Shown piece by piece: positions 8,793-19,416 of a stretch of DNA of 64,000 bases; positions within the stretch are counted from its first letter, which is position 1; each line of letters opens with the position of its first letter. Source of the DNA: Clostridia bacterium. Its GTDB lineage: Bacteria; Bacillota; Clostridia; Christensenellales; Borkfalkiaceae. The notes below the pieces were generated by a model that made no database searches, was not told where the DNA came from, and saw only the letters and a program-made list of their open reading frames with translations. The stretch is taken from NCBI GenBank assembly GCA_017504165.1, contig JAFVRR010000009.1, positions 24,251-88,250 on the forward strand, written 5' to 3'. The translations under genes were made by a program, and so were the position numbers.

Positions 8793-9514
8793 ATAATTTC
8801 CTCCTTTTTAAGAACGGGGCCGTCTTTACAAATACGCTTATTGCCGTATAAAGTTTTACAAGAACAACCCATACAAGCGCCGAAACCACAGCCCATACGC
8901 TCTTCAAAACTGTATTCCCCGCTAGTTTTCGTAGCGTTATACACCGCTTTAAGCATTGGAAGAGGTCCGCAAGTATAAACGTAAGTGTAATCAAGTCCGT
9001 CAAGAGCGTTAGTTACAAAGCCCTTTACGCCGTAACTGCCGTCAACAGTCGTAACGATAACGTCTACGCCAAGGTCTAAAAAGTCTTTTTCTAAAATAAT
9101 TTCGCTACTTGTATTAAAGCCTAAAATTACCGTTGGCTTTTTATTTTCGCTAATTAATTTTTTGCAAAGTAGATAGAGTGGCGGAACGCCTACGCCACCG
9201 CCGATAAGTAGCGGTTTATCGCCCGAAAGGGATAAATCATAGCCGTTGCCAAGACCTGTTAAAACGTCTAGCACGCCATCTTTCATAGAAGACATAACTT
9301 CCGTGCCTTTGCCCACTACTTTATAAATAATAGTTACGGATTTTGGCGTAGCGTCGTAAACGGAAATAGGTCTACGAAGATACAATCCGTCAAGTTTAAT
9401 ATTGATAAATTCGCCCGCATTAACGATAGAACTTGCATCGCCTAAAAGTTGCATTTTGTAGACGTTTTCTGCAATTTTATCGTTAGATGCAATGGTAAAA
9501 TAACCTTGTTTCAT
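8780..9514 (-). CDS. pyrK: Dihydroorotate dehydrogenase electron-transfer subunit
   Basis: 244 residues. Ferredoxin-reductase-like: the FAD region LRRPISVYD, a nucleotide-binding GGGVGVPPLYLL, and a C-terminal [2Fe-2S] site ERMGCGFGACMGCSCKT with a further Cys in RICKDGPVL. It passes electrons from PyrD to NAD+. It overlaps pyrD and lies 7 nt after carB. Confidence 0.95.
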   Translation of the reverse strand: MKQGYFTIASNDKIAENVYKMQLLGDASSIVNAGEFINIKLDGLYLRRPISVYDATPKSVTIIYKVVGKGTEVMSSMKDGVLDVLTGLGNGYDLSLSGDKPLLIGGGVGVPPLYLLCKKLISENKKPTVILGFNTSSEIILEKDFLDLGVDVIVTTVDGSYGVKGFVTNALDGLDYTYVYTCGPLPMLKAVYNATKTSGEYSFEERMGCGFGACMGCSCKTLYGNKRICKDGPVLKKEEIIWEK

Positions 9515-9521
9515 AATTCTC

Positions 9522-12500
9522 CTATGCGTCGATTGTAGATATACAAATCGTAGTTTCTTCTAATACGTCAAGTAGCGTTTTAACGGTATCGAGCGAAGTA
9601 AAAATATTAACGTTGTTTTCCGTTGCAAGTTTTCTAATCTCGTGTCCGTCAAACGACGTAGATTCGCTACTACCTATATCGCTAGTGTTGATAATATACG
9701 CAAGATGGCCTTGTCTTATAGCGTTAGGTATTTCGTCCGAGCCTTCGCTAATCTTTTTAAGAACGTGCGTTCTAATACCGTTAGATTTTAAGAATTCCGC
9801 AGTACCCTTTGTCGCTTGAATGTTAAAGCCAAGGTTATAGAACCTTCTAATAAGCGGTAAAACTTCTTCTTTATCGTTGTTTGCAACCGTTGCGAAAACC
9901 GTGCCGTAGTTTTGTACTTTAAGACCGGACGCTTGAAGTGCTTTATAGAACGCGCGGTACAATTTATCGTCGTAACCAATCGCTTCACCGGTCGATTTCA
10001 TTTCAGGTGAAAGGTATGCGTCTAAGCCTCTAATTTTATTGAACGAGAATACTGGAACTTTAACGTACCATCTCTTCTTTTCGTCTGGGTAAATATCGAA
10101 TATGCCTTGTTCTTTTAAACTCTTACCTAAAATAACTTCTGTTGCAATATCCGCTAAACTATATCCCGTTGCTTTTGATAAGAAAGGTACTGTTCTAGAT
10201 GAACGTGGGTTAACTTCAATAATATAAACGTTATCTTCTTTATCTACGATAAATTGAATATTGTATAAACCTACGATACCAATTCCTAAGCCTAACTTTT
10301 TAGCATATTCTAAAATAATTCCTTTAACTTTATTAGATACCGAGAACGTTGGGTATACGCTTATCGAGTCGCCCGAGTGAATACCCGTTCTTTCAACAAG
10401 TTCCATAATACCAGGAACGAATACGTTTCTACCGTCGCAAATAGCGTCTACTTCAACTTCTTTACCAACGATATATTTATCTACTAAAACAGGCTTGTCT
10501 TCATCGATTTCTACGGCAGTTTTTAAGTACTTTACAAGTTGTTTTTCGTTTGCGACGATTTGCATTGCCCTACCGCCTAAAACGAAACTTGGTCTAACGA
10601 GTACCGGATAGCCTATTTCTTCAGCGGCTTTAATACCATCTTCAATCTTAGTTACCGCTTTGCCCTTTGGTTGCGGAATGTTAAGTTCTTTTAAAATCTT
10701 TTCAAAACTATCTCTATTTTCCGCCCTTTCAATCGCGTCGCAATCAGTACCGATAATTTCAACGCCACGCGCCCTTAAAGGCTCGGCAAGGTTGATTGCC
10801 GTTTGTCCGCCAAGCGACGCAACTACGCCGTTAGGGTTTTCAAAATGAATGATATTCATTACGTCTTCCGCCGTTAACGGCTCAAAGTATAATTTATCGG
10901 ACGTAGTGTAGTCGGTAGATACGGTTTCTGGATTATTATTGATGATAATCGCTTCATAGCCCGCTTTTTTGATTGTTGAAACGGCGTGCACCGTAGAATA
11001 GTCGAACTCTACGCCTTGACCAATTCTAATTGGACCAGCGCCTAAAACTACTATTTTTTTCCTATCTTCAAGTTTAGCCTCCGTCTTGCCAATATATGAA
11101 GAATAGAAATATGGAATATACGCGTTAGTATGGCAAGTGTCAACCATTCTAAAAGATGGATATAAGTTGTTTTCCTTTCTTAAAGAGTAAACGTCAAGTT
11201 CGCTAACTCCCCATAACTTTGCAATAAATTTATCAGAAAAGCCCATCATTTTAGCGCCTTTTAACGCTTTAATGTCGCCTTTTTTATCTTTTAAAATCTC
11301 TTCCATTTCAACTATTTTTTCAATAGTTTCCAAGAAAAGCGGTGTGATTTTAGTAACTTCGTGAAGTTTTTCTACGCTTTCTTTTCTTCTTAAAAGTTCG
11401 GCGATAGCGTATAAATTATCATCTCTAAAATCTTTAATATAATCGTAAATTTCGCCAGTTGATTTATTATCAAACTTAGGCATATGAATATGACAAACGC
11501 CGATTTCAAGCGAACGGATAGACTTTAACATACATTCAGTTAAAGATGAGCCTATACCCATAACTTCGCCCGTCGCTTTCATTTGAGTACCAAGTACGTT
11601 TGTCGCGTTTGTGAACTTATCGAATGGGAAACGTGGGAATTTAGCAACGACGTAATCAAGCCTTGGCTCAAATTCCGCAGTAGTGTTAGCAATAGTAATT
11701 TCATTAAGCGCCATACCAACCGCAATTTTTGCAGTTACCCTTGCGATAGGATAACCACTTGCTTTAGATGCAAGCGCAGACGAACGAGAAACCCTTGGAT
11801 TTACTTCGATTAAATAGTATTCGCTAGAATATGGGTTTAATGCGAATTGAACGTTACAACCGCCTTCGATTTTAAGTTCCCTTATAAGTTTAATAGCGCT
11901 ATCGTTAAGCATTTTTAAATCTTTATCGTTAAGGGATAAAATAGGCGCAACCACGACAGAGTCGCCCGTATGTACACCAACTGGGTCGATGTTTTCCATA
12001 CCGCAAATAGTTATTGCTTTATCGTTAGAGTCGCGCATTACTTCAAACTCTATTTCCTTATAACCCTTTACGCTCTTTTCAATTAAAACTTGATGAACGG
12101 GTGAAAGTTTAAAAGCGTTTAAGCCGATTTCAACAAGTTCTTCTTCGTTATCGGCAAAACCACCGCCCGTACCACCTAAAGTAAAGGCTGGACGAAGTAC
12201 TACTGGATAGCCTATTCTTTTAGCCGATTCTTTCGCCTCTTCGATAGAGTAAGTGATTTCAGATGGAATAACAGGTTCGCCAATGCTTTGGCAAAGTTCT
12301 TTGAACATTTCCCTATCTTCCGCCCTTTCAATACTTTCAACTTTAGTGCCTAAAAGTTCTACGCCACATTCTTGAAGCACGCCCTTTTTAGCAAGTTGCA
12401 TTGCAAGGTTAAGACCAGTTTGACCACCGATACCCGGCAAAATAGCGTCAGGTCTTTCGTATCTTAAAATTTTAGCAACGTATTCAAGCGTTAACGGTTC

Positions 12501-12698
12501 CATATACACCTTGTCGGCAATAGTCGTATCCGTCATAATAGTTGCAGGGTTAGAGTTAACGAGTATTACTTCGTAACCTTCTTCTTTTAGCGCCAAACAC
12601 GCTTGAGTGCCCGCATAGTCGAATTCTGCCGCTTGGCCGATAACTATCGGACCAGAACCGATTATAAGTATCTTTTTAATATCACTTCTTTTAGCCAT
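9522..12698 (-). CDS. carB: Carbamoyl-phosphate synthase large subunit
   Basis: 1058 residues, close to the usual ~1070. Two homologous ATP-grasp halves are visible: GSGPIVIGQAAEFDYAGTQ near the N-terminus and GAGPIRIGQGVEFDYS at about 550. A C-terminal MGS-like allosteric domain starts near 930 (VFATVANNDKEEVLPL). It makes carbamoyl phosphate from bicarbonate, ATP and ammonia delivered by CarA. No carA lies in this operon, so the glutaminase subunit must be encoded elsewhere. Confidence 0.97.
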   Translation of the reverse strand: MAKRSDIKKILIIGSGPIVIGQAAEFDYAGTQACLALKEEGYEVILVNSNPATIMTDTTIADKVYMEPLTLEYVAKILRYERPDAILPGIGGQTGLNLAMQLAKKGVLQECGVELLGTKVESIERAEDREMFKELCQSIGEPVIPSEITYSIEEAKESAKRIGYPVVLRPAFTLGGTGGGFADNEEELVEIGLNAFKLSPVHQVLIEKSVKGYKEIEFEVMRDSNDKAITICGMENIDPVGVHTGDSVVVAPILSLNDKDLKMLNDSAIKLIRELKIEGGCNVQFALNPYSSEYYLIEVNPRVSRSSALASKASGYPIARVTAKIAVGMALNEITIANTTAEFEPRLDYVVAKFPRFPFDKFTNATNVLGTQMKATGEVMGIGSSLTECMLKSIRSLEIGVCHIHMPKFDNKSTGEIYDYIKDFRDDNLYAIAELLRRKESVEKLHEVTKITPLFLETIEKIVEMEEILKDKKGDIKALKGAKMMGFSDKFIAKLWGVSELDVYSLRKENNLYPSFRMVDTCHTNAYIPYFYSSYIGKTEAKLEDRKKIVVLGAGPIRIGQGVEFDYSTVHAVSTIKKAGYEAIIINNNPETVSTDYTTSDKLYFEPLTAEDVMNIIHFENPNGVVASLGGQTAINLAEPLRARGVEIIGTDCDAIERAENRDSFEKILKELNIPQPKGKAVTKIEDGIKAAEEIGYPVLVRPSFVLGGRAMQIVANEKQLVKYLKTAVEIDEDKPVLVDKYIVGKEVEVDAICDGRNVFVPGIMELVERTGIHSGDSISVYPTFSVSNKVKGIILEYAKKLGLGIGIVGLYNIQFIVDKEDNVYIIEVNPRSSRTVPFLSKATGYSLADIATEVILGKSLKEQGIFDIYPDEKKRWYVKVPVFSFNKIRGLDAYLSPEMKSTGEAIGYDDKLYRAFYKALQASGLKVQNYGTVFATVANNDKEEVLPLIRRFYNLGFNIQATKGTAEFLKSNGIRTHVLKKISEGSDEIPNAIRQGHLAYIINTSDIGSSESTSFDGHEIRKLATENNVNIFTSLDTVKTLLDVLEETTICISTIDA

Positions 12699-12708
12699 AA
12701 AGTACTCC

Positions 12709-13890
12709 TTAAATATTTAAAATCTTACCGTTTTTTATCGTTTTAATTAGTTTTCCGTTTACCTTTAAACCTGTAAAAGGACTTGATTTGCCCTTTGATT
12801 TAAAGTCTTTACTATCAATTTCATACTCGCTATCTAAATCCCAAATAGCGTAGTCGTTATTAAGGGTTAATCCAAAGCGTTTTCTTGGATTTATCGCCAT
12901 AAGTTCAATAAGTTTTTCAAGGGTTATAATCCCCGTTTTAACTAAATTCGTATAAAGTATTGGAAAGGCGGTTTCTAGACCGACAATTCCGTTTAAACTG
13001 CCCTTTAAACCCTTGCTTTTCTCTTCGTAAGAGTGTGGAGCGTGGTCGGTTGCTATCATATCTATAGTACCGTCTTTAATACCTTCAATTAAAGCAAGTC
13101 TATCTTCTTCACTTCTAATTGGCGGATTCATTTTAAATCTACCGTCGTCTTGTAAATCAAGGTCGTTAAACACTAAATAATGTGGGCCCGTTTCGCAAGT
13201 AATATCAACCCCTTCCGCTTTAGCCTTTCTTATAATATCAACGCTTTCTTTAGTGGAAATATGGCAAACGTGGTATTTTACACCAGTTTTTTTAACAAGT
13301 TTGATATCTCTTTCAATTTGTTTATATTCACTTGCTGAACAAATGCCTTTGTGTCCGTTCATTTTAGCGTATTCACCGTCGTGAATATATCCGCCGTTTA
13401 AAAGAGAATTATCTTCACAATGCGCAACGATAAGTTTATTTAAACTCTTCGCTTTAAGCATTGCCTTTTCCATCATATCGTCGCTTTGAACGCCCCTACC
13501 GTCGTCTGAAAAAGCGCAAACGTAAGGAGCAATATCTTCCATATCGGAAAGTTCTTCGCCCATTTGCCCTTTGGTTATAGAGCCGTAAGGAACAACTTCA
13601 ATAAGTCCGCATTTTTTAATGGCGTCAAGTTGAATATTTAAATTATTTAAACTATCCGGCACGGGTTTTAAGTTAGGCATAGTAAACACGGTCGTATATC
13701 CGCCGTTTATAGCGCTTTCGCTACCCGACGAAATTGTTTCTTTATATTCAAAACCCGGTTCTCTGAAATGCACGTGCACGTCACAAAAACCGGGTAAAAT
13801 ATAATAATTATCAAAAAGGGAAGAAATCTCCCCGTCAAAATTCTTATATTGGTTAGTAGTTTTAAATTGTTTAACCTTTAAAATTTCCAT
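12709..13890 (-). CDS. pyrC: Dihydroorotase
   Basis: 393 residues from the ATG at 13890. Zinc-binding DVHVHFREPGFEYKET, metal-site IVAHCED, and ATDHAPHS identify a type I dihydroorotase that cyclises carbamoyl-aspartate to dihydroorotate. The start at 13890 (MEILKVKQ) is preferred to a longer frame from 13944, because AGGGAG precedes it and the longer frame would be read through the attenuator hairpin at 13913-13935. First gene of the pyr operon, 10 nt before carB. Confidence 0.93.
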   Translation of the reverse strand: MEILKVKQFKTTNQYKNFDGEISSLFDNYYILPGFCDVHVHFREPGFEYKETISSGSESAINGGYTTVFTMPNLKPVPDSLNNLNIQLDAIKKCGLIEVVPYGSITKGQMGEELSDMEDIAPYVCAFSDDGRGVQSDDMMEKAMLKAKSLNKLIVAHCEDNSLLNGGYIHDGEYAKMNGHKGICSASEYKQIERDIKLVKKTGVKYHVCHISTKESVDIIRKAKAEGVDITCETGPHYLVFNDLDLQDDGRFKMNPPIRSEEDRLALIEGIKDGTIDMIATDHAPHSYEEKSKGLKGSLNGIVGLETAFPILYTNLVKTGIITLEKLIELMAINPRKRFGLTLNNDYAIWDLDSEYEIDSKDFKSKGKSSPFTGLKVNGKLIKTIKNGKILNI

Positions 13891-14005
13891 AAACTCCCTA
13901 TAAAAAAGCAAAGTCTGCCGTAATTTACGGCAGACAAAAAACACCTATATTAGTAGTAGGATTATTTCATCTTGCCGATATCACAGTATCGCCCTTAAAG
14001 ACATT
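13891..14005 (-). promoter_or_regulatory. pyr operon leader with intrinsic attenuator
   Basis: Between the predicted start (~14005) and pyrC lies a ~115-nt leader. It ends in a strong stem GTCTGCCG / CGGCAGAC (13913-13935) followed by TTTGCTTTTTT, only ~20 nt before pyrC. Upstream are smaller paired elements (CGATA/TATCG and CCTA/TAGG). No PyrR-type binding loop is recognised. Attenuation is likely; what is sensed is unknown. Confidence 0.7.
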
Positions 14006-14011
14006 TTTACT

Positions 14012-14040
14012 ATGATACCACAAAATTGACTATTAGTCAA
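14012..14040 (-). promoter_or_regulatory. Promoter of the pyr operon
   Basis: Minus strand -35 TTGACT (14035-14040), 17-nt spacer, -10 TATCAT (14012-14017). The -35 box lies in a 19-bp palindrome (14024-14042, arms AATTGACTA / TAGTCAATT), a possible operator or weak fhs terminator. Confidence 0.75.
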
Positions 14041-15714
14041 TTAAAATAACCCTGAAATTACTCCATTTTCATCAACGTCAATATTTTCTGCAGAAGGAAC
14101 TTTAGGAAGACCAGGCATAGTCATAATATCGCCAGTTAACACTACGATAAATCCTGCGCCGGCTGAAACCTTAACGTTTTTAACGGTGATTTCAAAATTT
14201 TCAGGAGCGCCTAATTTTTTAGCATCGTCCGAGAAACTATATTGCGTTTTTGCTACGCAAATAGGTAAGTTGCCGTAGCCAAGTTCAGTAAGACGGTCGA
14301 TTTGCTTTTTAGCACTAGGAGCGATAACCGCACCCTTACCACCGTAAATTTTAGTAACTAAAGCGTTGATTTTTTCAGTAATTGATAAATTATCGTCGTA
14401 CGCAAAAGTAAATTCGTTAGGCGTGTCGGCAAGTTTAACCACTTCTTTAGCAAGTTCCACGCCACCTTCGCCACCTTTAGCCCAAACGTCTGATAAAATA
14501 ACGTTTACGCCAAGTTTTTTACAAGCGCTAATGATAAATTCAATTTCGCTATCCGTATCGGTTGGGAATTTATTAACTGCAACGACTGACGGAAGTTTAT
14601 AAACGTTTTTAATATTAGAAACGTGTCTAAGAAGGTTTGGAATACCCTTTTCAAGCGCTTCAATATTTTCTTTATTAAGGTCGGGTTTTGCTACGCCACC
14701 GTGCATTTTAAGCGCCCTTACCGTTGCGACGATAACTACTGCAGATGGTCTTAAACCCGTTTTTCTACACTTGATATCTAAGAATTTTTCCGCGCCGAGA
14801 TCTGCGCCGAAACCCGCTTCGGTAATAGCGTAATCGGCAGATTTTAACGCCATTTTAGTTGCTAAACAAGAGTTACAACCGTGCGCGATATTAGCAAAAG
14901 GTCCACCGTGAACGAATGCAGGGGTATGCTCTAAAGTTTGAACTAAATTTGGCTTAATAGCGTCAACGAGTAATGCCGTCATAGCGCCCTCTGCCTTTAA
15001 GTCCTTACAGTAAACAGGCTCGTCTTTATAATTATAGCCGATTATTATGTTAGAAAGTCTTTCTTTTAAGTCTAAAATTGAAGTAGATAAGCAAAGAATT
15101 GCCATAATTTCACTAGCAACGGTAATATCAAACCCGTCTTCACGAGGTACGCCGTTAGCCTTACCGCCTAAGCCGTTTACGATATTTCTAAGTTGCCTAT
15201 CGTTCATATCTACGCATCTTTTAAAGGTTATTTTTCTAGCGTCGATTCCAAGCGCATTTCCTTGATGGATATGGTTGTCAATCATAGCGCAAAGAAGGTT
15301 GTTAGCCGCGCCGATTGCGTGGAAGTCACCCGTAAAGTGAAGGTTGATGTCTTCCATAGGTACGACTTGAGCGTATCCACCGCCCGCAGCACCGCCTTTA
15401 ACACCGAAAACAGGTCCAAGCGAAGGCTCGCGAAGGGCAACCGCAACGGACTTGCCTATTTTTTTAAGACCGTCCGCAAGCCCGATAGTCGTAGTTGTTT
15501 TTCCTTCGCCCGCTGGGGTTGGGGTAATTGCCGTAACTAAAATGAGTTTACCCTCTTCTTTACTACTTTCTTTTAAGTAAGAGAGGTCGATTTTAGCCTT
15601 ATATTTGCCGTAACAATCAACGTATTTATCGTCAATACCGATTGACTTTGCAATATTAGCAATATTATCTAATTTTGCGCTATGCGCAATTTCTATATCT
15701 GTTAAATATGCCAT
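14041..15714 (-). CDS. fhs: Formate-tetrahydrofolate ligase
   Basis: 557 residues, full length. The ATP loop [18 protein letters not shown] and the folate/metal region [15 protein letters not shown] are clear. It makes 10-formyl-THF from formate, THF and ATP, the one-carbon donor for PurN and the AICAR formyltransferase encoded upstream. Last gene of the purine operon, 11 nt after purL. Its stop codon lies in the palindrome that overlaps the pyr promoter. Confidence 0.96.
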   Translation of the reverse strand: MAYLTDIEIAHSAKLDNIANIAKSIGIDDKYVDCYGKYKAKIDLSYLKESSKEEGKLILVTAITPTPAGEGKTTTTIGLADGLKKIGKSVAVALREPSLGPVFGVKGGAAGGGYAQVVPMEDINLHFTGDFHAIGAANNLLCAMIDNHIHQGNALGIDARKITFKRCVDMNDRQLRNIVNGLGGKANGVPREDGFDITVASEIMAILCLSTSILDLKERLSNIIIGYNYKDEPVYCKDLKAEGAMTALLVDAIKPNLVQTLEHTPAFVHGGPFANIAHGCNSCLATKMALKSADYAITEAGFGADLGAEKFLDIKCRKTGLRPSAVVIVATVRALKMHGGVAKPDLNKENIEALEKGIPNLLRHVSNIKNVYKLPSVVAVNKFPTDTDSEIEFIISACKKLGVNVILSDVWAKGGEGGVELAKEVVKLADTPNEFTFAYDDNLSITEKINALVTKIYGGKGAVIAPSAKKQIDRLTELGYGNLPICVAKTQYSFSDDAKKLGAPENFEITVKNVKVSAGAGFIVVLTGDIMTMPGLPKVPSAENIDVDENGVISGLF

Positions 15715-15725
15715 AACTTCACCTA

Positions 15726-18700
15726 TTATTTAAAATATTTTACTGCAGACTTAAACATATTGATGTCGTAATTGCCTAAAACGTTTTTGTATAAGCCGTT
15801 GTTATAACGCTCTGAGTGACCCATTTTACCAAATACCCTACCGTCAGGCGATAAAATACCTTCGATAGCCATATTAGAGTTATTTGGGTTAAATTCTATA
15901 TCACTAGTTGCATTGCCGTTATCGTCAACGTATTGAGTAGCAATTTGACCATTTTCAATTAAAGTTTTAATAACGTCGTCGTTTGCGATAAATCTACCTT
16001 CGCCGTGAGAAATAGGAACTTTAATAATATCGCCAACGTTTACCATTTGTAGCCATGGCGAATTGTTAGAAACCACTTTTGTATTTACAATTTTAGATTG
16101 GTGTCTACCTATCGTATTGAAAGTAAGTGTTGGAGAATTAGCGTCGGTATCGATAATTTTGCCGTAAGGAACAAGTCCAAGTTTAACAAGCGCTTGGAAA
16201 CCGTTACAAATACCGCACATTAAACCGTCGCGCTTTTCAAGTAAAGAAGTAACCTTTTCTTTAATTTCTTTATTTCTAAAGAACGCGGTAATAAATTTAC
16301 CCGAACCATCAGGCTCGTCCCCACCGGAGAAACCGCCTGGAATAAAGATAATTTGAGATTCTTCTATCTTTTTAGCAAAGGTTTCAACGCTTCTTTGAAC
16401 GCCGTCCGCCGTCAAGTTGTTGATAACGAAAATTTCCCCTTCCGCACCAGCAGTTTCAACCGCTTTTTTAGAGTCGTATTCACAGTTCGTGCCTGGGAAT
16501 ACAGGGATTAATACTTTCGGTTTAGCAACTTTAATATTAGGCGCGTAAATCTTATTAGATTTAAATTCAACGTTCTTGATTTCACGGCTATCTTCTTTTG
16601 CCTTCATAGGATATACGCTTTCAAGCACGTTTTCGTATTTTTCTTCTAACTCGGCAAGATTTATTACTTCGTTGCCGTATTTAATAGTGTTTTCACTAGT
16701 AACTAAACCTAAAGTTTTACCTACTTTAACTCCGTCTACTACTTCTAAAATAAACGAGCCGTAAGTGTATCCGAAAATTTCTTGAACGGTAAATTTGCTA
16801 TCGTAATTAAAGCCTAATCCGTTACCGATACACATTTTAAATACTGCTTCGGCAATACCGCCGTAAGTTGGCGTGTAGCAAGCCAACACTTTATTTTCTT
16901 TAACGAGGTCGCTAACGATTTTATAGTTTTTAAGTAAACTATCCACTTTAGGTAAGTTGTTTTCGTCGTATTCAGTTTTTAAGTAAACGACCTTACTTCC
17001 CGCCTTTTTAAATTCAGGGGAAATGATATTTTGAACTTTGCTAGTCGTAACCGCAAAGGAAACAAGCGTTGGTGGAACGTCTAACTTTTCAAACGAACCG
17101 CTCATACTGTCCTTACCACCGATTGCCGCAATACCTAAATCTTTTTGCGCCTTAAACGCGCCGAGAAGAGCAGCCATAGGCTTGCCCCAACGCTTAGCGT
17201 CTTTAGATGGGCGTTCAAAATATTCTTGGAAGGTAAGATAAGTATCTTTAAATTCTGCGCCAGTAGCGATAAGTTTAGAAACGGATTCTATAACCGCAAG
17301 GTAAGCGCCGTGGTATGGGCTGTTTTCCGAAATGAACGGATTGTAGCCCCAACTCATTAACGAGCAGTCGTCAGTAGAGCCAGTTTCAACAGACACCTTT
17401 TGTACCATTGCTTGAATAGGCGTTCTTTGTCTATTACCGCCAAACGGCATTAAAACCGTACCCGCGCCGATAGTTGAGTCAAATCTTTCAGATAGACCGC
17501 GCTTAGAGCAAACGTTAAGGTCGGTTACGAGTTTAGTATAGTTTTCGGTAAAGTTATTTTTTACGATTTTATCGTAATTATTTACTTTAGAAACGGCTAC
17601 GTCGATATGTTTTTCCGCACCGTTAGAATTTAAGAACTCACGGCTAATATCAACGATAATATTGCCCTTCCATTCCATAGTAAGTCTAGGCTCGGCTTTA
17701 ACGGTAGCAACTACGGTTGCCTCTAAGTTTTCGCTATCCGCAAGTTTAATAAATTTATCTACGTTCTTGCTTTCAACAACGACCGCCATACGTTCTTGCG
17801 ATTCGCTTATTGCAAGTTCCGTGCCGTCAAGACCTTCGTATTTTTTAGGAACTTTGTCAAGGTTGATATGAAGTCCGTCTGCAAGTTCGCCGATGGCAAC
17901 TGAAACACCGCCCGCGCCGAAGTCGTTACAGCGTTTTATCATCTTGCTTGCAGTTGCGTTTCTAAATAATCTTTGAAGTTTTCTCTCTTCAGGGGCGTTA
18001 CCCTTTTGAACTTCCGCACCACAATTTTCAAGTGATTTTAAAGTGTGCGATTTAGACGAGCCTGTCGCGCCACCGCAACCGTCCCTACCAGTTCTACCGC
18101 CTAATAAAATAACGACGTCGCCGTCTTCTGGGCGCTCTCTTCTAACGTTTCTTTCAGGGGCTGCAGCAATAACCGCGCCGATTTCCATTCTCTTTGCTTG
18201 GTAACCTTCGTGATAAAGTTCGTCAACGATACCCGTTGCAAGACCGATTTGGTTACCGTACGAAGAATAGCCCGCAGCAGCGGTAGTTACAATTTTCCTT
18301 TGTGGAAGTTTACCTTCTAAAGTTTTATTGATAGGCTTTAAAGGATTGCCTGCACCTGTTACACGCATTGCGCCGTAAACGTAACTTCTACCTGAAAGTG
18401 GGTCTCTTATAGCACCGCCGATACAAGTTGCTGCGCCACCAAAAGGCTCGATTTCAGTTGGGTGATTGTGAGTTTCGTTCTTGAAAAGTAAAAGCCAAGG
18501 CTCTTTCTTTCCGTCGATAGTAACTTCAATTTTAACTGTGCACGCGTTGATTTCTTCAGACTCGTCAAGTTTGTCGAGTTTGCCCGTCTTTTTAAGGTAT
18601 TTACCGGCGAGTGTACCGATATCCATTAAGTTTATAGGTTTAGTTCTACCTAAAAACTCTCTCGTTTTAATATAGTCGTCATACGTTTCTTGTAAGAGTT

Positions 18701-19415
18701 CATCTTCAAATTTAACGCTATCAATCGTAGTTAAAAAGGTAGTATGACGGCAGTGGTCCGACCAGTACGTATCAATCATTTTAATTTCGGTAATGGTTGG
18801 ATTTCTGTTTTCCTTTTTAAAGTATTCTTGACAAAAAGCAATATCGTCTTCATCCATAGCAAGTCCGTAAGACTTGATAAATTCTTTAAGCCCACCCTTG
18901 TCAAGATTATTAAATCCGTTTAACGTTTTAACGGTAGAAGGAAGGTCGTATTCAACTTTTAAAGTAGAATAAGTTTCAAGCGACGCCTCGCGTGATTCTA
19001 CTGGGTTAATAACGTATTTTTTAATTTCTTTAATATCTTCTTTAGATAAATCGCCGTATAAAACGTAAATTTTAGCAGTTTTAACGAGTGGACGTTCAAT
19101 TTTAGCAATAATTTGCAAGCATTGTGAACAAGAATCCGCCCTTTGGTCGAATTGACCTGGTAAATATTCTACTGCAAAAACTACGCCCTCGTCAGTTTTT
19201 AAAGTTTCGTAGCAATTATCGACTTGAGGCTCTGAAAAAACGGTAGTTTTAGCGTATTTGTAAAGGTCGTAATCGATATTTTCAACGTCGTATCTATTAA
19301 TAACCCTAACTTTAGTTAAACCCTTTATTCCTAAAAAGGTAATAATATCGCTATATAACGCGTTTGCTTCGTGTAAAAAGCCTTCTTTTTTCTCTACAAA
19401 TAAACGATATACCAT
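15726..19415 (-). CDS. purL: Phosphoribosylformylglycinamidine synthase, single-chain
   Basis: 1229 residues in one chain, the long clade found in many Firmicutes, instead of separate PurS/PurQ/PurL. Order: PurS-like N-terminal domain, two AIRS-type ATP-binding halves (SDHCRHTTF, then [22 protein letters not shown]), and a C-terminal glutamine amidotransferase with [10 protein letters not shown] and the nucleophile Cys in CGICNGFQ. It converts FGAR to FGAM using glutamine and ATP. One nt separates it from purD. Confidence 0.96.
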   Translation of the reverse strand: MVYRLFVEKKEGFLHEANALYSDIITFLGIKGLTKVRVINRYDVENIDYDLYKYAKTTVFSEPQVDNCYETLKTDEGVVFAVEYLPGQFDQRADSCSQCLQIIAKIERPLVKTAKIYVLYGDLSKEDIKEIKKYVINPVESREASLETYSTLKVEYDLPSTVKTLNGFNNLDKGGLKEFIKSYGLAMDEDDIAFCQEYFKKENRNPTITEIKMIDTYWSDHCRHTTFLTTIDSVKFEDELLQETYDDYIKTREFLGRTKPINLMDIGTLAGKYLKKTGKLDKLDESEEINACTVKIEVTIDGKKEPWLLLFKNETHNHPTEIEPFGGAATCIGGAIRDPLSGRSYVYGAMRVTGAGNPLKPINKTLEGKLPQRKIVTTAAAGYSSYGNQIGLATGIVDELYHEGYQAKRMEIGAVIAAAPERNVRRERPEDGDVVILLGGRTGRDGCGGATGSSKSHTLKSLENCGAEVQKGNAPEERKLQRLFRNATASKMIKRCNDFGAGGVSVAIGELADGLHINLDKVPKKYEGLDGTELAISESQERMAVVVESKNVDKFIKLADSENLEATVVATVKAEPRLTMEWKGNIIVDISREFLNSNGAEKHIDVAVSKVNNYDKIVKNNFTENYTKLVTDLNVCSKRGLSERFDSTIGAGTVLMPFGGNRQRTPIQAMVQKVSVETGSTDDCSLMSWGYNPFISENSPYHGAYLAVIESVSKLIATGAEFKDTYLTFQEYFERPSKDAKRWGKPMAALLGAFKAQKDLGIAAIGGKDSMSGSFEKLDVPPTLVSFAVTTSKVQNIISPEFKKAGSKVVYLKTEYDENNLPKVDSLLKNYKIVSDLVKENKVLACYTPTYGGIAEAVFKMCIGNGLGFNYDSKFTVQEIFGYTYGSFILEVVDGVKVGKTLGLVTSENTIKYGNEVINLAELEEKYENVLESVYPMKAKEDSREIKNVEFKSNKIYAPNIKVAKPKVLIPVFPGTNCEYDSKKAVETAGAEGEIFVINNLTADGVQRSVETFAKKIEESQIIFIPGGFSGGDEPDGSGKFITAFFRNKEIKEKVTSLLEKRDGLMCGICNGFQALVKLGLVPYGKIIDTDANSPTLTFNTIGRHQSKIVNTKVVSNNSPWLQMVNVGDIIKVPISHGEGRFIANDDVIKTLIENGQIATQYVDDNGNATSDIEFNPNNSNMAIEGILSPDGRVFGKMGHSERYNNGLYKNVLGNYDINMFKSAVKYFK

Positions 19416-19416
19416 T

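Noticed and set aside
12709..13944. Longer pyrC starting at 13944
   Set aside because: It would be translated through the attenuator stem and lacks a ribosome site; AGGAG-like AGGGAG precedes the ATG at 13890.
13945..14010. PyrR-binding loop or purine riboswitch in the pyr leader
   Set aside because: Neither consensus can be found; left as an unassigned attenuator.
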